DNA of 64,000 nucleotides from Rhodothermales bacterium (GCA_022821845.1 JAJECT010000019.1:1-64000); one strand, 5' to 3'; numbered from the stretch's first letter, positions 19,860 through 30,013 are shown. Notes: a model not told the origin generated them from the sequence alone. A program made the numbers and translations.

Positions 19860-20327
19860 TCAAAACCGAAAGTGAGCGAATGCCTTGTTGGATTCCGCCA
19901 TTCTGTGCGTATCGTCTTTTTTCTTGACGGACCCGCCTTCGCCCTTGGCCGCCGCCTGCAATTCGTTTGCAAGACGCAACGAAAAGCTCTTGTCGCTGCG
20001 GGCGTGCGCGTAGCGGATAATCCAACGAAACGCCAGCGCGGTGCGGCGCTCGGGGCGGACCTCGACGGGCACCTGATAGGTCGCCCCGCCGACGCGACGG
20101 CTCCGCACCTCGATGAGCGGCGCCACATTCTCGACCGCCTTCCTGAACACCTCGACCCCCGGCTCCCCGGCGCGCTCCCCGGCAAGGTCGAACGCCTGGT
20201 ACACTACCCGCTGGGCCGTGCTCTTCTTGCCGTCTTTCAGGACGCTGGAAATAAAACGCCCCACAAGTTCGTCGCCATAGACAGAGTCCGCGACGGCTTT
20301 CCGTTTTTCTGCTTTGTTTCTGCGCAT
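19860..20327 (-). CDS. rpsG: 30S ribosomal protein S7
   Basis: Primary 16S-binding protein S7, 155 residues, organiser of the small-subunit head. It has the conserved DGKKSTAQRVVYQAFDLAG near residue 33, EVRSRRVGGATYQVPVEVRP near 73-92, and the C-terminal MAESNKAFAHFRF. It lies between rpsL and fusA. Confidence 0.98.
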   Translation of the reverse strand: MRRNKAEKRKAVADSVYGDELVGRFISSVLKDGKKSTAQRVVYQAFDLAGERAGEPGVEVFRKAVENVAPLIEVRSRRVGGATYQVPVEVRPERRTALAFRWIIRYAHARSDKSFSLRLANELQAAAKGEGGSVKKKDDTHRMAESNKAFAHFRF

Positions 20328-20390
20328 GATTCAGCCCTCTTTGCAATACGCGCCAGGCGTCCTGTCACGAAGCATTATTCTCTTTCCGGA

Positions 20391-20765
20391 TTACTTTCGC
20401 GGCCTTTTCGCGCCGTACTTCGACCGGGCCTGCATGCGATCCCCCACGCCCGCCGTATCCAGCGCGCCGCGCACAATATGGTACTTGACGCCGGGCAAGT
20501 CCTTGACGCGCCCGCCCCGCACAAGCACAATCGAATGCTCCTGCAAATTGTGCCCCTCGCCCGGAATGTAGGCAATCACCTCGTAACCGTTCGTAAGCCG
20601 CACCTTCGCCACTTTGCGAAGCGCAGAGTTCGGCTTCTTCGGCGTCGTCGTGTAGACGCGCGTACAGACGCCCCGCTTCTGCGGACTGCCTTCAAGCGCA
20701 GCGGCTTTGGTCTTTACAGGCTTTTGCGCTCGCCCATGGCGGACAAGCTGCTGAATGGTCGGCAC
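20391..20765 (-). CDS. rpsL: 30S ribosomal protein S12
   Basis: Small-subunit decoding-centre protein S12, 124 residues, first gene of the superoperon. It starts at GTG (20765), giving [20 protein letters not shown]. The streptomycin-region sequences [20 protein letters not shown] and [15 protein letters not shown] are present. The two lysines where resistance mutations usually arise (in TPKKPNSA and in GGRVKD) are wild-type. A promoter is visible about 130 bp upstream. Confidence 0.98.
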   Translation of the reverse strand: MPTIQQLVRHGRAQKPVKTKAAALEGSPQKRGVCTRVYTTTPKKPNSALRKVAKVRLTNGYEVIAYIPGEGHNLQEHSIVLVRGGRVKDLPGVKYHIVRGALDTAGVGDRMQARSKYGAKRPRK

Positions 20766-20894
20766 GATTCGTCGTCAGGTTCTGTTGGGGTGGAAAAATC
20801 GGTGGAAAAAATCGTTCGGACGCCGCCCCGCAGGTCCCGTCCCGACAACGCGGGCGGACGCCGCAAGCAAACGCCAAAACAACGCAAGCCTCAC

Positions 20895-20923
20895 AATATA
20901 GCGCATGCGAGCATTGAATTCAA
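20895..20923 (-). promoter_or_regulatory. sigma-70-like promoter for rpsL
   Basis: On the minus strand, -35 TTGAAT (20918-20923) is separated by 17 bp from -10 TATATT (20895-20900). Transcription would start near 20888, giving a leader of about 120 nt before the rpsL GTG. It lies in the gap between ftsH and rpsL, both on the minus strand, and gives the ribosomal superoperon its own promoter. Called by eye from consensus match and position. Confidence 0.55.
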
Positions 20924-20993
20924 GTCAATTCGTTAAGATCGGGTAAAAAATATTGCCAGGCAGGCGCGGCAGCCCGCGCATGCGCTCATTTAT

Positions 20994-23177
20994 CTATGCG
21001 CCGCCGTCCGCCTTCTCCTCTTCGCCGACCTGCGCTTGCGCCTCCGAATCCGGGGCGGCGCGGCTTGTCCTGGCTTCTGGCGCGGAAGCGGGGGGCGAGG
21101 GGGCTTCTCCGTCGAGGGCGGCATGCAACGCTTCCGAAGCCATTCCGTTTCCAGCCGCTTCCGGTTCTTCGGCCTCCTTGCCGGGCGCGCCGTTCAGCGA
21201 AATATATTCGCCATGGGGACGCGGCCCGAGGATATCGACAAGTTCCCGGGGGCCCAGCGCCTCCTTTTCCAGCAACGCCTGGGCCATTTCCTCCAGAAAC
21301 GGCCGCTTCTCTTCCAGCAAGCCGCGGGCGCGTTCGCGAATTCCGTCGATAATCAACCGTACTTCCTCGTCTATAATGCGGGCGGTCTCGTTGGAATACG
21401 GTTTCTCGAAAATGGGGCCGTCCTCGTCCCGGTTGGAGCGATTGTACGAAACGCACCCGACCCGATCGCTCATGCCATAATAGACCACCATGGCGTAGGC
21501 CATGCGGGTAATGCGTTCGAGGTCGTTCTGCGCGCCGGTCGAAATACGCCCGAAAACGATTTCCTCCGCCACGCGCCCGCCCACGGCCATGGTCATCCGG
21601 TCCAGCAACGCCTCCTTGGTGTAGAGATAGCGTTCTTCGGGAAGATACTGGGCATAGCCAAGGGCAGCCAGCCCGCGCGGTATGATGGACACCTTGACAA
21701 CCGGGTCCGTATGCTCCAGAAACCAGCCTGCGATGGCGTGACCCGCCTCGTGGTAGGCGACGATCTTGCGTTCTTCCGGCGAGATCAGCTTGTTCTTCTT
21801 TTCAAGCCCGGCGATGACGCGGTCGATGGCTTGCTCGAAATCTTCCATTTCAATGGATTCCTTTTCTGCCCGCGCGGCGAGCAGGGCCGCCTCGTTGCAC
21901 ACATTGGCGATTTCGGCCCCCGCAAAGCCGGGCGTTTGTCCGGCCAGCACTTCGGGATTCACATCGTCGTGCAGCACCAGGCGGCGCGTATGCACCCTGA
22001 AAATTTCCGCGCGTTCGCGCCGATCCGGCTTGTCTATCAAAATCTGCCGGTCGAAACGGCCAGGGCGCAGCAACGCGCTGTCCAGCACGTCCGGACGATT
22101 CGTGGCGGCCATGATAATGACCCCCTTGTCGGTATTGAACCCGTCCATCTCGACCAGCAACTGGTTCAATGTGTTCTCGCGCTCGTCGTTGGCGCCCATC
22201 ATCATGCCGCGTCCGCGGGTCCGCCCGATGGCGTCGATCTCGTCGATGAAAATGATGCAGGGCGCTTTTTCCTTGGCCTGCTTGAACAGATCGCGTACGC
22301 GGGCAGCCCCGACGCCCACGAACATCTCTACGAAATCGGACCCGGAAAGCGAAAAGAACGGTACGCCCGCCTCCCCGGCCACCGCCTTCGCCAACAGCGT
22401 TTTGCCCGTGCCCGGAGGCCCTACAAGCAACACGCCCTTGGGGAGTTTGCCCCCCAACTTGATGAATTTTTTGGGATTCGTCAGGAAATCGGCGACTTCC
22501 GCGACCTCTTCCTTGGCTTCGTCCAGGCCCGCCACATCCTTGAACGTCAATTGTTGCTCCCCCATGGCGTCGAAAAGCACGGCCTTGTTCTTGCCGATGC
22601 TGAGCGCCTGGGACCCCGGATTCATGCGGCGAATGAGAAAAACCCACAGCAGCACAATCAGCAGGAGCGGGAAAATCCAGATCAGCATCCCCCCGAACCA
22701 CGGCTCCTCGACGCGGGCGGAAAATTCCACGGCCGCTTCGCCTTCGCCAACGGCCTGCGCATTGTAATCCCGCAGAAAATCGGTCAGGTCGTGGTCGTCG
22801 GGCTTGGTGCTGACGAAGGCAAGCGCCGCTTCCGGGGAGGTATCCGCCCAGAACGCATCGGACGGCTCCGGGACTTCGACATGCCCCTCCTCCACGGCTT
22901 CTGCCGCGAAAACGCCCTCTATGCGCTGGTCGTTGACCACGACCACGCGCTCTACGTACCCGTTCTCTACCTGTTCGAGAAAGGTGCTGTAGTCGATCGC
23001 ATTCGACGACCCGACGGACCGGAACAGCAAAAGGTGCACGAGCAGCGCCAGGAACACCGCGAGGTATATCCACACGGCGATCCGGGGCTTGCGTTTCGCA
23101 GGCCGCGCGTTGTCTTGCCTGGACGGCTCTTCGGCTTCCGTTTCCGGCGAGGTATTTTCAGGACCGGGTTCCGACAT
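20994..23177 (-). CDS. ftsH: ATP-dependent zinc metalloprotease FtsH
   Basis: Membrane-anchored AAA+ protease that degrades unassembled membrane proteins and short-lived regulators; 727 residues from ATG at 23177 ([10 protein letters not shown]). Two membrane segments (about 33-52 and 164-182) flank a periplasmic domain. The AAA domain has Walker A GPPGTGKT (253-260), Walker B IIFIDEID (308-315) and the second region of homology [20 protein letters not shown] (358-377). The zinc protease motif is HEAGH (476-480). The last ~80 residues are acidic, Ala- and Pro-rich and longer than in E. coli. The open frame continues upstream to 23276 without family similarity. It lies upstream of rpsL on the same strand. 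Confidence 0.98.
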   Translation of the reverse strand: MSEPGPENTSPETEAEEPSRQDNARPAKRKPRIAVWIYLAVFLALLVHLLLFRSVGSSNAIDYSTFLEQVENGYVERVVVVNDQRIEGVFAAEAVEEGHVEVPEPSDAFWADTSPEAALAFVSTKPDDHDLTDFLRDYNAQAVGEGEAAVEFSARVEEPWFGGMLIWIFPLLLIVLLWVFLIRRMNPGSQALSIGKNKAVLFDAMGEQQLTFKDVAGLDEAKEEVAEVADFLTNPKKFIKLGGKLPKGVLLVGPPGTGKTLLAKAVAGEAGVPFFSLSGSDFVEMFVGVGAARVRDLFKQAKEKAPCIIFIDEIDAIGRTRGRGMMMGANDERENTLNQLLVEMDGFNTDKGVIIMAATNRPDVLDSALLRPGRFDRQILIDKPDRRERAEIFRVHTRRLVLHDDVNPEVLAGQTPGFAGAEIANVCNEAALLAARAEKESIEMEDFEQAIDRVIAGLEKKNKLISPEERKIVAYHEAGHAIAGWFLEHTDPVVKVSIIPRGLAALGYAQYLPEERYLYTKEALLDRMTMAVGGRVAEEIVFGRISTGAQNDLERITRMAYAMVVYYGMSDRVGCVSYNRSNRDEDGPIFEKPYSNETARIIDEEVRLIIDGIRERARGLLEEKRPFLEEMAQALLEKEALGPRELVDILGPRPHGEYISLNGAPGKEAEEPEAAGNGMASEALHAALDGEAPSPPASAPEARTSRAAPDSEAQAQVGEEEKADGGA

Positions 23178-23360
23178 ATCGCTAAGGGTTGCGCTGGGTG
23201 GCGACACGCGCCGATCACGGATACGGACGCGCCATAAAAGTCGCGCGCGGCGACGCAACGATACTAACAGGGGCAAACTATGTATACCTGTTGCAGCAGC
23301 CGGCGGTTCCCCGAAGGCGCAGGCCTCGAAAAACGATCCGCCGCCTCTTGCGGATGCGCG

Positions 23361-26300
23361 CTAAGGGGTGTTCAGCGGAAGAACCCGGGCTGTTTGCGCG
23401 AGGTCTCCCAACATATATCGGGCGCCTTGCAGCCCCGCCTCGGCAGCCTCCTCGCTCGGAAAATGGCCCAGCACGGCAAGGTAGACCGCCGCATCGTCCA
23501 CCGAATCGACCACGACCGCGACGCGAAGCCCCTGTTGCAGGTACGGCGCAATGAGCGTTTCCATGGGCTCGCGTTCGGCGTGCGCGTCGAGCGCAATGGT
23601 GAATCCGCCCAACGCAGCCTGAACGCCGCCCGGGCCGTACAGGGAAAATTCGCCGGTCGGAATCCCGGACAAGGCCGGGCCGTATGCCGCTTCGGACAGC
23701 GCGGCGGTTTCGTCTGGCGGGGCGGGCGCTTCGCCGGGCGGGGGGAACGTTTCGTTTGCAGGCGCAGAGACCTCGTCCGGCGGCGCGGGCGTTTCGTCCG
23801 GCGGCGCAGGCGTTTCGTCCGGCGGCGCAGGCATTTCGTCCGGCGGCGCGGGCGTTTCGTCCAGGAAAGCCAGCGTTTCGCCCGGCGGATTCGCTTCGTC
23901 AAAAGAACCTGGCGGCGCAGACGCTTCGTCGAAGGAATCGGGCGGCGCGTCCGCCTGTTCGGCGACAAGGGAATCCGGGACGGTCGAAGCGGCCGGGGCG
24001 GCCAGCGAATCGACGCGCGCGTTCAGGGAATCCGAAACCACGGGAACCGCAAGCGAATCGGCAAAGACATTCAGCGAATCCGGAAGCCCCGCAACAGCAA
24101 GCGAGTCGGCAGGGAAATGCAGGGAGTCCGAAGCGACGGGAAGAGCCAGCGAATCGGCGGCGGCGTTCAGGGAGTCCTGCAAGGCCTGGCGTTCCGCATC
24201 CAGCGCATCCAGAATGTATTCGGCGCGCTCGGCATAGGGCGTATCGGGGTACAAGGCGCGGACGCCGGCGTACACCGAACGGAGATCGACAATGTCCACG
24301 GCGGCGGAAGCAAGCAGCGCGCCGGGCGGAACCTCGTCGTCCGCAGGCAACGGGGCAGGCGGATCCGGCGCGGCGGGCGCTTGCAAGGAATCCGGGGCGG
24401 CGAGCGCCTGCAAGGAATCCGGGGCAACACCCGCCTGCAACGAATCCGGCGCAACATCCGCCTGCAAGGAATCCGCCAAAGCGATTTCTGGCGATTCAGA
24501 GGATAAGGAATCCGCGGCGGCAAGCGGATCCGGCGGGGGTTGCATAATACCGGCCTGGATCAGCACCGAATCCGGCAACGCGACGGACAACGGCCCAAAC
24601 ACGTCGAGGGAGTCCGCGGCGGCCCATTCGAAATAAATGCGGCCCGCGGCAAACAGCGCCTTCGGCGCCGCCTCCAGTTCCCGATAGCGGGAAGCAATAA
24701 GCACCATGCGTCGAAACGCCTCTTCGTACGCCCCGTCCCGCCACGGAAGCATCGCCGCTTCGTACGCCTGCTGCGCGACGGCAAGGCTGTCCATCGTTTC
24801 CTGAGGCGCAAGGCCCAGTTCCATGCGAACCCGCGCCGCAAAATCGGAATCCGGATAATCGGACAAAACCTGCCGGTATATCCCGTGCGCGCTGAGCGTA
24901 TCGCCCAGCGAACGCTGCACTTCGGCCAAAGCGTAAAACGCCCGCTGGGCAACTTCCGTATCCGCATTCTCTTCAATCACCATACGATACCAGACGGCAG
25001 CGGAGTCCGCCTTGTTCATGGACAGAAAAAGCGCATTCCCCAGTTCGTAGCGGGCCAGCGCGCGCTCCGCCTCCATCTCTGCCTGGCTCAGCGAATCGCG
25101 CGGCACGTCGGACACATCGATGATGGGCAAGGCAAAGAGGTCGATGTCCCCCATGCCGCCATCCGAGGCGTCCCCCTCTGCGTCCGCATCGCGTTCCTCG
25201 CGCGCGCTCAAGGCGAGCGAAACGGCCTCCATGCGGCGCCAGCCGGGCACATGCGGGCGTTCGCCCCAGCGCGACACAAAGTTTATGCGCGCTTCCTGCA
25301 CGCGCGTACGGTCCCGATGGTGCAGGAACCCCGCCTCGCCGATATTGGCCGCATTGGAACTCCCGCCTCCTCCGAGCGCGCCCGTCCGGGAAGCCGCGTC
25401 CTGAAAGCCGCGTTCGGCTTGCAACTGCTCCGTGCGGCGCCGCTCTTCCTCAAGTTCCTTCGCTTTCTGCTCCTGCATTTCGCGAATGCGCTCGTCGAAT
25501 TCCTCTTCGGGCAAACGCCCCAAGACAAGCAGCGAATCCATGCGAACGACGCGGGCGCGCGCCTCGGAGAAACCGCCGAACACATCCGCCAGTTCTTCCG
25601 CATCTGTCACCGCTTCGGGAGCATAGTGCGCGGCGCTGCCGGATTTCGAGGCGGAAAAGGAGGACAGCGCCGACCGGGCGGTATCGAAGTGCGCCGCAGC
25701 AAGCGGATAATCCCGAAAAGCGTCCCGGTACAATTCGGCCAGCGCGTAGTGCGTCAGTCCCCGGACGGTCTGGCTCCTGCTTTCTTCCTCGTACAGGAGG
25801 CGGTCGTACGTGGCGAGCGCGTCAAGGAACAGGCCTTGCGCCTGATAAATGCGGCCTCGTACGTACGCAAGTTCGGGGCGGCGGTCATAGTGCTTGTCGT
25901 CGCGATCCATGCGGCGCAACGCCTCCAGCGCCGCTTCGCCGTCAAGATGTACGCCCTGGACGCGCACCATGCTCAGCGACGCGGCATAATCCAGTTCGTA
26001 CGGGGGCCGTTCCTTGCGCGCCTGGTCGTAGGCCGCGACGGCGTCTTCGTACCGCGCAAGGGTTTCGTATACCTGGCCAAGCAAAAAAGCCCCCTTGGCC
26101 CGGAACTCCTTGTCGCGCACGTCGGGCAAACTCGCTGCAAGCGCCTCCGCCGCCTTGTCGAAAGCCTCCTGCTTGACGAACAACTCTCCGAGCGCAAGAC
26201 GCAACTGCGCCTGCGACCGCCGGGAAACATTTTCCCGCTCCAGGCTGCTGGCAAGGTGCTGCTCCGCCGCTTCGTAGGAACGCACGGCCATCAGGGTCCG

Positions 26301-26744
26301 GGCCAGCCAGATCCGGGCCTCGTCCTCCAGACTGGATTCGAAGGCCATGACCTCGCGAAATTTCTGTTCGGCGCCTACGTAATTTTCCTGATAGAAATAG
26401 GACTTGCCTATCAATACGAGTGCGTCGTCCACCCATTTGGAGCGCGGATGTTCGATCAATATATCGGTGCTCCTGTCGATGGCCTCCCGGAAATTGACGT
26501 TTCCGCCCGAACGGGGCGGAGGTCCGAAAATGCCTGTGTATTGCATCCGGTCGATGGGCTCCTCGGAGGATTCCATGGCCTGAACGCCGTTCTTGTAGTA
26601 CTGCTCCGCGTTATAGAACGTATTGTAATACGAGGTGAAATTGTCGTACCGCCGCCCGATAAAGGAAGCGCTTCCGCACCCGACCGAAACAAACAGGAGC
26701 GCCGCTGCGACAAGATAGGCGCCGGGGCGAAAGGAGGGCGACAT
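23361..26744 (-). CDS. large TPR lipoprotein, SprE/PorW-like (T9SS-associated)
   Basis: A 1127-residue protein that starts with a signal peptide and lipobox (VSVGC, Cys23) at ATG 26744. Its first mature segment (YDNFTSYYNTFYNAEQYY) resembles the opening of SprE/PorW-type gliding and T9SS lipoproteins. TPR-like helix pairs fill about residues 60-400 and 590-760. A coiled-coil stretch with EEERRRTEQLQAERG lies near 450. Residues ~790-1030 are a low-complexity linker of repeated PDSLQA and PAPPDET units, and the last ~80 residues (from FTIALDAHAERE) look like a SPOR peptidoglycan-binding domain. This suggests a lipoprotein linking the membrane to peptidoglycan. The T9SS cargo at 59-62 kb makes a secretion role plausible, but it is inferred. 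Confidence 0.8.
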   Translation of the reverse strand: MSPSFRPGAYLVAAALLFVSVGCGSASFIGRRYDNFTSYYNTFYNAEQYYKNGVQAMESSEEPIDRMQYTGIFGPPPRSGGNVNFREAIDRSTDILIEHPRSKWVDDALVLIGKSYFYQENYVGAEQKFREVMAFESSLEDEARIWLARTLMAVRSYEAAEQHLASSLERENVSRRSQAQLRLALGELFVKQEAFDKAAEALAASLPDVRDKEFRAKGAFLLGQVYETLARYEDAVAAYDQARKERPPYELDYAASLSMVRVQGVHLDGEAALEALRRMDRDDKHYDRRPELAYVRGRIYQAQGLFLDALATYDRLLYEEESRSQTVRGLTHYALAELYRDAFRDYPLAAAHFDTARSALSSFSASKSGSAAHYAPEAVTDAEELADVFGGFSEARARVVRMDSLLVLGRLPEEEFDERIREMQEQKAKELEEERRRTEQLQAERGFQDAASRTGALGGGGSSNAANIGEAGFLHHRDRTRVQEARINFVSRWGERPHVPGWRRMEAVSLALSAREERDADAEGDASDGGMGDIDLFALPIIDVSDVPRDSLSQAEMEAERALARYELGNALFLSMNKADSAAVWYRMVIEENADTEVAQRAFYALAEVQRSLGDTLSAHGIYRQVLSDYPDSDFAARVRMELGLAPQETMDSLAVAQQAYEAAMLPWRDGAYEEAFRRMVLIASRYRELEAAPKALFAAGRIYFEWAAADSLDVFGPLSVALPDSVLIQAGIMQPPPDPLAAADSLSSESPEIALADSLQADVAPDSLQAGVAPDSLQALAAPDSLQAPAAPDPPAPLPADDEVPPGALLASAAVDIVDLRSVYAGVRALYPDTPYAERAEYILDALDAERQALQDSLNAAADSLALPVASDSLHFPADSLAVAGLPDSLNVFADSLAVPVVSDSLNARVDSLAAPAASTVPDSLVAEQADAPPDSFDEASAPPGSFDEANPPGETLAFLDETPAPPDEMPAPPDETPAPPDETPAPPDEVSAPANETFPPPGEAPAPPDETAALSEAAYGPALSGIPTGEFSLYGPGGVQAALGGFTIALDAHAEREPMETLIAPYLQQGLRVAVVVDSVDDAAVYLAVLGHFPSEEAAEAGLQGARYMLGDLAQTARVLPLNTP
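23772..23861 (-). repeat. 21-bp tandem repeat within the TPR lipoprotein gene
   Basis: Four to five in-frame copies of a 21-bp unit encoding Pro-Ala-Pro-Pro-Asp-Glu-Thr. They form part of a Pro- and acid-rich linker before the C-terminal SPOR-like domain. A further, less regular set of PDSLQA-type repeats lies at about 24000-24480. Such units can change number by slippage without breaking the frame. Confidence 0.75.
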
Positions 26745-26814
26745 GGCGGCAAGCGAATGGCGGAAAAAGAGGCGAAAAAGCCCGGACGCGCCGCGAAACA
26801 TCCAGCGAAGCGGC

Positions 26815-28242
26815 CTATACGCGGCTCACCTGCATCATATTGGTGCGCCCCTTCGAGGGCAACGGCATGCCCGCCGTAATCACGATCAGGTCTCCGCTGC
26901 GGACCAGCTTGCGCTCCAGCAAGATCGAATGGACGATCTGGACTCCTTCGTCGGTGCTTCGTTGAGACGGGATCAGGAACGAAGTTGTTCCCCAGAGCAG
27001 GTGCAACCGGCGCATCACCCTTTCGTCGTCGGTGAACGCGTGCAGCGGCATGCCGGGGCGGTGGCGGGCGATGGCGTACGCCGTCGTTCCGGTGGCCGTA
27101 AGGCAAGCGATGGCGGTCGCCCCCACCTGTTCCGCCAGATCGACCGCCGTAAAACTGACGGATTCCGTAACGTCTTCGGACGCGAAACGACGCGCCGCGG
27201 GCATGGAAAGCGGATTCTGGTATTGCCACCGATGCCGCTCGGCCTCCTCGACAATCCGGGACATCACTTCGACGACGCGAATCGGGTGTTTCCCCACCGC
27301 CGTCTCCCCCGACAGCATGACCGCGTCGCTCCCGTCGAGCACGGCATTCGCGACGTCGCTTGCCTCGGCCCGCATCGGACGAGGATTGTGAATCATGCTT
27401 TCGAGCATCTGCGTGGCGGTAATTACCGGCTTGGCCGCGGCGATGCACTTGTGAATAATCATTTTTTGCGTGGACGGCACCTGGGAAATAGGCATTTCGA
27501 TGCCGAGGTCCCCCCGCGCCACCATAATTCCCTCGCTTTCTTCCAGCACGGCGTCGAAGCGGCGGACCGCTTCCGGCTTCTCTATTTTGGCCAAGGCCAT
27601 TACCTGTTTGCCGGAAGCGCGGATACGTTGCAGCAAGTCCAGCACGTCGGATTCTTCGCGGACGAACGACAGGGCGATCATATCGACGTCCTGCGCCAGG
27701 CCGAATGCAAGGTCTCGCCGGTCTTTTTCGGTAAGCGCCGGCGCAGACGTTTTGATGTCGGGGAGATTCACCCCTTTCCGGGAGGCAAGCGTCCCGCCGA
27801 CAAGCACTTCGGTAACCACGTCGTTCCCGAGAATGTCCACCACTTGCAGTTCGAGCAACCCGTCGTCAACCAGAATGCGCCCGCCCACGCTGACGTCCTG
27901 CGCCAGCAAGTCGTACGTGATCTGCACCCGCTCCGCCGTGCCGCGCTCGACCGGCTCGGAAGTAAGCGTCAACGATTGCCCCTTGCGGACCGGAATGGAA
28001 CCGTTTTCGAGCGGCCCGAGCCGAATTTTAGGACCCTGCAAATCCTGCAGAACGGGGACGATCTTGCCCTGCGCTTCGGCGGCCTCCCGCACATATCGGA
28101 TAAGCCGGGCATGGTCGTCGTGACTGCCGTGCGAAAAATTGAGCCGGGCAATGTCCATGCCGGCCCGGATCAATTCCCGAATCGTGTCGGGGTCGGACGA
28201 AGACGGCCCGAGGGTGCAAACGATTTTGGTGCGTCGCTTCAT
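26815..28242 (-). CDS. pyk: pyruvate kinase
   Basis: Glycolytic enzyme converting phosphoenolpyruvate and ADP to pyruvate and ATP; 475 residues. It begins MKRRTKIVCTLGPSSSDPDT, with substrate residues in MDIARLNFSHGSHDD. The metal and catalytic segments VMALAKIEKPEA, VARGDLGIEMP and KPVITATQMLESMI (active-site Thr and Met region) are intact. The C-terminal allosteric domain is present. The start codon lies 3 bp from the end of a 259-bp element with terminal inverted repeats, so the leader of this mRNA is made by that element. The TPR lipoprotein gene follows 70 bp downstream. Confidence 0.98.
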   Translation of the reverse strand: MKRRTKIVCTLGPSSSDPDTIRELIRAGMDIARLNFSHGSHDDHARLIRYVREAAEAQGKIVPVLQDLQGPKIRLGPLENGSIPVRKGQSLTLTSEPVERGTAERVQITYDLLAQDVSVGGRILVDDGLLELQVVDILGNDVVTEVLVGGTLASRKGVNLPDIKTSAPALTEKDRRDLAFGLAQDVDMIALSFVREESDVLDLLQRIRASGKQVMALAKIEKPEAVRRFDAVLEESEGIMVARGDLGIEMPISQVPSTQKMIIHKCIAAAKPVITATQMLESMIHNPRPMRAEASDVANAVLDGSDAVMLSGETAVGKHPIRVVEVMSRIVEEAERHRWQYQNPLSMPAARRFASEDVTESVSFTAVDLAEQVGATAIACLTATGTTAYAIARHRPGMPLHAFTDDERVMRRLHLLWGTTSFLIPSQRSTDEGVQIVHSILLERKLVRSGDLIVITAGMPLPSKGRTNMMQVSRV

Positions 28243-28245
28243 AAC

Positions 28246-28504
28246 AGGATACTCTGATTAAATCCGGGAAGCTCAGAGGCTGCGAGGGGTGCGCTGGCAA
28301 GGAATGACGAAGCGAGTAGTGTGGCGGCCCCGCATAATGAGGAATGACACAGCCAGCGTGCCCCTCGCAGCCTCCCGAAGGGCGCGTCACGGACGCAACG
28401 TACCGAATCTACGGTGTTTTCTGCTGATTTCAATGATCCGGGCAGGACGGTCTTTGCGGGCAATAGTGACGCGCTGAGCGAAGTGGATTTAATCAGAGTA
28501 TCCT
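28246..28504 (-). repeat. 259-bp dispersed element with perfect 20-bp terminal inverted repeats, copy A
   Basis: The ends are AGGATACTCTGATTAAATCC (28246-28265) and its exact reverse complement (28485-28504). Inside is a long hairpin whose 23-bp arms (28276-28298 and 28352-28374) match at 21 positions. No open frame of note. A second copy occurs at 50229-50491. On the minus strand this copy ends 3 bp before the pyk ATG, so it fills the pyk leader. It could be a MITE or a conserved structured leader. It accounts for most of the 28243-28634 gap; the remaining 130 bp to hisI shows nothing recognisable. Confidence 0.85.
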
Positions 28505-28634
28505 AAAAGGAAAGTAACGACCGCCGCGGCGCCGTCAAAGCGCGTAACAGAAATATAATGCGCCGAATGCGGCGGGCGCGGGGAAAAGCGGCTTGCGGGG
28601 CTTCGCGCAAGACCAGGAACAGGGCGGATTCCTG

Positions 28635-29030
28635 CTACGAAGCCCGGTCGTACACCGCTTCCGGATCGAAGACGCGCTCGACGTCCGTAATCAGACCTTC
28701 GTCGTCGTATCGGCGGTAAAAACACGACTTGTACCCGGCGTGGCACGGGGCGCCATGTTGTTTCACCTTGAAAAGCAGCGCGTCGCCGTCGCAGTCGATC
28801 CGTATTTCCACGACTTCCTGAATATGCCCGCTGCTTTGGCCTTTCACCCAGACTTCCTGGCGAGAACGGCTCCAGTACGTCATAATGCGGCTGGACAGCG
28901 TGCGTTCCAGGGTGTCCCGGTTCATCCATGCGAGCATCAGGACCTCGCCCGTTTCGTGGTCCTGCGCCAGGGCAGGAACCAGTCCGTTGGGGTCAAACGT
29001 TACCTGATCGAGCAATGCGTTCGTATCCAT
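28635..29030 (-). CDS. hisI: phosphoribosyl-AMP cyclohydrolase
   Basis: Third step of histidine biosynthesis: opens the purine ring of phosphoribosyl-AMP. It has 131 residues from ATG at 29030 ([20 protein letters not shown]); the longer frame to 29297 is not conserved. Magnesium ligands are in DCDGD (79-83) and zinc ligands are Cys96 and Cys103 in [29 protein letters not shown] is also typical. It is the stand-alone form, not fused to HisE. No other histidine genes are nearby. Confidence 0.96.
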   Translation of the reverse strand: MDTNALLDQVTFDPNGLVPALAQDHETGEVLMLAWMNRDTLERTLSSRIMTYWSRSRQEVWVKGQSSGHIQEVVEIRIDCDGDALLFKVKQHGAPCHAGYKSCFYRRYDDEGLITDVERVFDPEAVYDRAS

Positions 29031-29207
29031 AATTCCGTAATGAGTGTACGCGATCGCGAAGAGATGCCCGCGTTCCCGCGCCAAAACGCAGGGCACCGCG
29101 CGCGGAACCGGGACAATCCTCGCTGAATTATAACGGAATGCCCGGCGAACGGTTCTGTGTTTTTTCGACCGGCTACGCTCCCGCGCCCCGCTTATCCTTC
29201 TGCGTTC

Positions 29208-29483
29208 ATGCCCCGCGCCATCGCCCGCATCGTACGGATTCCGCGCCTGCTCCTGAAAGGACTGGTGCGCTTGTATCAGTACGTCGTGTCCCCGCACATC
29301 CCGTCCTGTTGCCGCTATACGCCCTCTTGTTCGGAATACGCCCTGGAGGCATTCGAGAAGTACGGCGCCCTGAAGGGAGCGGTGCTAACGGCGCACCGCC
29401 TGCTGCGATGCACCCCCTGGGGACGCGGCGGGTACGACCCGCCCCGCTGGTATGGCGAGAAAAAAGCAGCCGAACGCCCATGA
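29208..29483 (+). CDS. yidD: membrane protein insertion efficiency factor YidD
   Basis: A 91-residue protein from ATG at 29208 ([20 protein letters not shown]), thought to help YidC-dependent membrane insertion. The three-cysteine signature [20 protein letters not shown] and the ending [18 protein letters not shown] are diagnostic of the family. An upstream in-frame ATG at 29157 would add 17 unconserved residues. The gene is divergent from hisI and lies 26 bp before moaB. It is not next to rpmH or yidC here, which are its common partners. Confidence 0.93.
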   Translation: MPRAIARIVRIPRLLLKGLVRLYQYVVSPHIPSCCRYTPSCSEYALEAFEKYGALKGAVLTAHRLLRCTPWGRGGYDPPRWYGEKKAAERP

Positions 29484-29509
29484 GTTACCCCGATTATTCC
29501 TGACATATA

Positions 29510-30013
29510 ATGTCCAGCTACGACGAACACCAACGGGCCGCGGCGAAAACGCCTGTGCGCGCAGGCGTAATCACGGTCAGCGACACCCGAACGGAAGCGA
29601 CGGACGCCAGCGGACGATACATTGCGGAAACGCTGGCGGAAAGCGGCGTGGAAATCCTCGGCGCCCGCATCGTGCCGGACGAACCCGAACGCATCGAAGC
29701 CGCTCTCGCCGAACTGGGAGCGCGGTGCGAGGTCCTTGTTACGACGGGCGGGACGGGCGTCGGCCGCCGGGACACGACCATCGACGTCGTAGCCCGAAAA
29801 TTCGACCGGACGCTGCCGGGATTCGGCGAAATTTTTCGCATGCTTTCCTATGAGGAAATCGGGTCCGGCGCCATGCTTTCGCGCGCCGAGGCAGGCATAT
29901 GGGGCCAGACGCTGATTTTTGCGCTGCCGGGGTCCCTTCATGCGGTGCGCCTGGCGATCGACCGGTTGATTCTGCCCGAAATTCATCATCTTGTCTGGGA
30001 AACGATCCGGTGA
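29510..30013 (+). CDS. moaB: molybdenum cofactor biosynthesis protein, MoaB/Mog family
   Basis: A 167-residue molybdopterin-binding-fold protein. The MPT-adenylyl-transferase-like signature TTGGTGVGRRDTTIDV is present near residue 80, with SDTRTEATDASGRYI near the start and the family's IFRMLSYEEIGSGAMLSRAEAG. MoaB and Mog share this fold. The length and the S-Y-E-E-I-G-S-G segment favour MoaB, whose role in the pathway varies between species. No other moa or moe genes are in the window. Confidence 0.88.
   Translation: MSSYDEHQRAAAKTPVRAGVITVSDTRTEATDASGRYIAETLAESGVEILGARIVPDEPERIEAALAELGARCEVLVTTGGTGVGRRDTTIDVVARKFDRTLPGFGEIFRMLSYEEIGSGAMLSRAEAGIWGQTLIFALPGSLHAVRLAIDRLILPEIHHLVWETIR

Noticed and set aside
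21036-23237. 733-aa plus-strand open frame opposite ftsH
   Set aside because: Antisense shadow of ftsH; no recognisable motifs and no signals for expression.
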